Assembly: GCA_002321855.1 (NCBI GenBank)
Contig: DCMX01000044.1
Location: 1-6,509 of the forward strand
Source of the DNA: Fidelibacterota bacterium UBA1611
GTDB taxonomy: Bacteria; Fidelibacterota; Marinisomatia; Marinisomatales; UBA1611
DNA length: 6,509 nucleotides
Reading direction: 5' to 3'
Positions 6,257 through 6,509 of this stretch are shown here, one piece after another; position 1 is the first letter of the stretch; each line of letters opens with the position of its first letter. Both the position numbers and the translations under genes were made by a program. The notes beneath the pieces were generated by a model. The model was not told where the DNA came from. It ran no database searches and worked only from the letters and a program-made list of their open reading frames with translations.

Positions 6257-6509
6257 CTATGATTTCAATCCGATCTCCTCAAGCCGTTCATCCAAGTATT
6301 CTCTAGCTGTGTAGTTTTCACTGAGCATAACATCATCCCTGGGATGAAGAAAAAGGGGCATGGAATAGCGGCTTTCATTATTTATGTCACCACCGGGGTT
6401 GATCACTCGGTGAGTAGTAGAAGGGAAATAACCCCTTGATGCTTCCTGTAACATATCACCTGCATTAATGACCAAAGACCCTAGATCGGATGATACCTCA
6501 TGCCATTTG
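6257..6509 (-). CDS. Isopenicillin-N-synthase-family Fe(II)/2-oxoglutarate-type oxygenase, C-terminal part (5' end off window)
   Basis: The last 83 codons are present and the frame is open to the window edge. WHEVSSDLGSLVINAGDMLQ is the strand leading into the second half of the double-stranded beta-helix core. STTHRVINP holds the distal iron-binding His (residue 33 of the fragment), and ESRYSMPLFLHP holds the R-x-S pair (Arg47, Ser49) that binds the 2-oxoglutarate carboxylate in related enzymes. The HxD iron motif must lie upstream of the window. The tail YTAREYLDERLEEIGL is typical for the family. Members hydroxylate, desaturate or cyclise small molecules; the substrate cannot be read from this part. 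The stop TAG (6257-6259) is one nucleotide before the ATG of the secreted hydrolase, so the two are probably one operon with translational coupling. Confidence 0.88.
   Translation of the reverse strand, partial: KWHEVSSDLGSLVINAGDMLQEASRGYFPSTTHRVINPGGDINNESRYSMPLFLHPRDDVMLSENYTAREYLDERLEEIGLKS

Noticed and set aside
1..6509. CRISPR arrays, tRNA or rRNA genes, insertion-sequence ends, phage attachment sites
   Set aside because: No regularly spaced direct DNA repeats, cloverleaf-like segments, transposase motifs or paired terminal inverted repeats were seen. The only regular repeat is the protein-level Asp-box series.

Overview
All genes in this window read on the minus strand. The organism is probably a member of the FCB superphylum (Bacteroidota and relatives, possibly Candidatus Marinimicrobia). 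The main evidence is the large exported protein, which ends in a type IX secretion-type C-terminal module carrying the YPNPFNP motif. The genes also lack clear Shine-Dalgarno sequences and the DNA is moderately AT-rich. The phylum assignment is an inference from style, not a match to a named genome.

In transcription order (high to low coordinates) the layout is as follows. (1) 6257-6509: the 3' end of an isopenicillin-N-synthase-type Fe(II)/2-oxoglutarate-like oxygenase gene, cut by the window edge. (2) 2623-6255: one nucleotide downstream, a 1210-residue secreted mosaic protein. It has a signal peptide, a first alpha/beta-hydrolase domain, a cysteine-bearing module resembling the BP74 domain, a divergent InlB-type repeat, a second alpha/beta-hydrolase domain, an Asp-box beta-propeller and a type IX sorting tail. 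(3) 2431-2622: a 192-nt gap with short palindromes. (4) 907-2430: a gamma-glutamyltransferase-family Ntn hydrolase without a signal peptide. Its catalytic Thr is kept, but most residues that hold the gamma-glutamyl group are substituted. (5) 811-906: a short, very AT-rich gap with two inverted repeats. (6) 427-810: a small putative lipoprotein of unknown function, overlapping the next gene by 11 nt. (7) 1-437: the remains of a CPA1/NhaP-type sodium/proton antiporter. It has lost most of its membrane domain and carries a frameshift.

The oxygenase and the secreted hydrolase look co-transcribed and translationally coupled. The lipoprotein and the antiporter remnant look like a second operon. Nothing in the sequence ties the Ntn hydrolase to either neighbour beyond shared orientation. 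The most interesting items are the two-hydrolase secreted mosaic, the remodelled pocket of the Ntn hydrolase, and the decayed antiporter. I found no CRISPR array, RNA gene, insertion sequence or attachment site. I see no credible gene on the plus strand.
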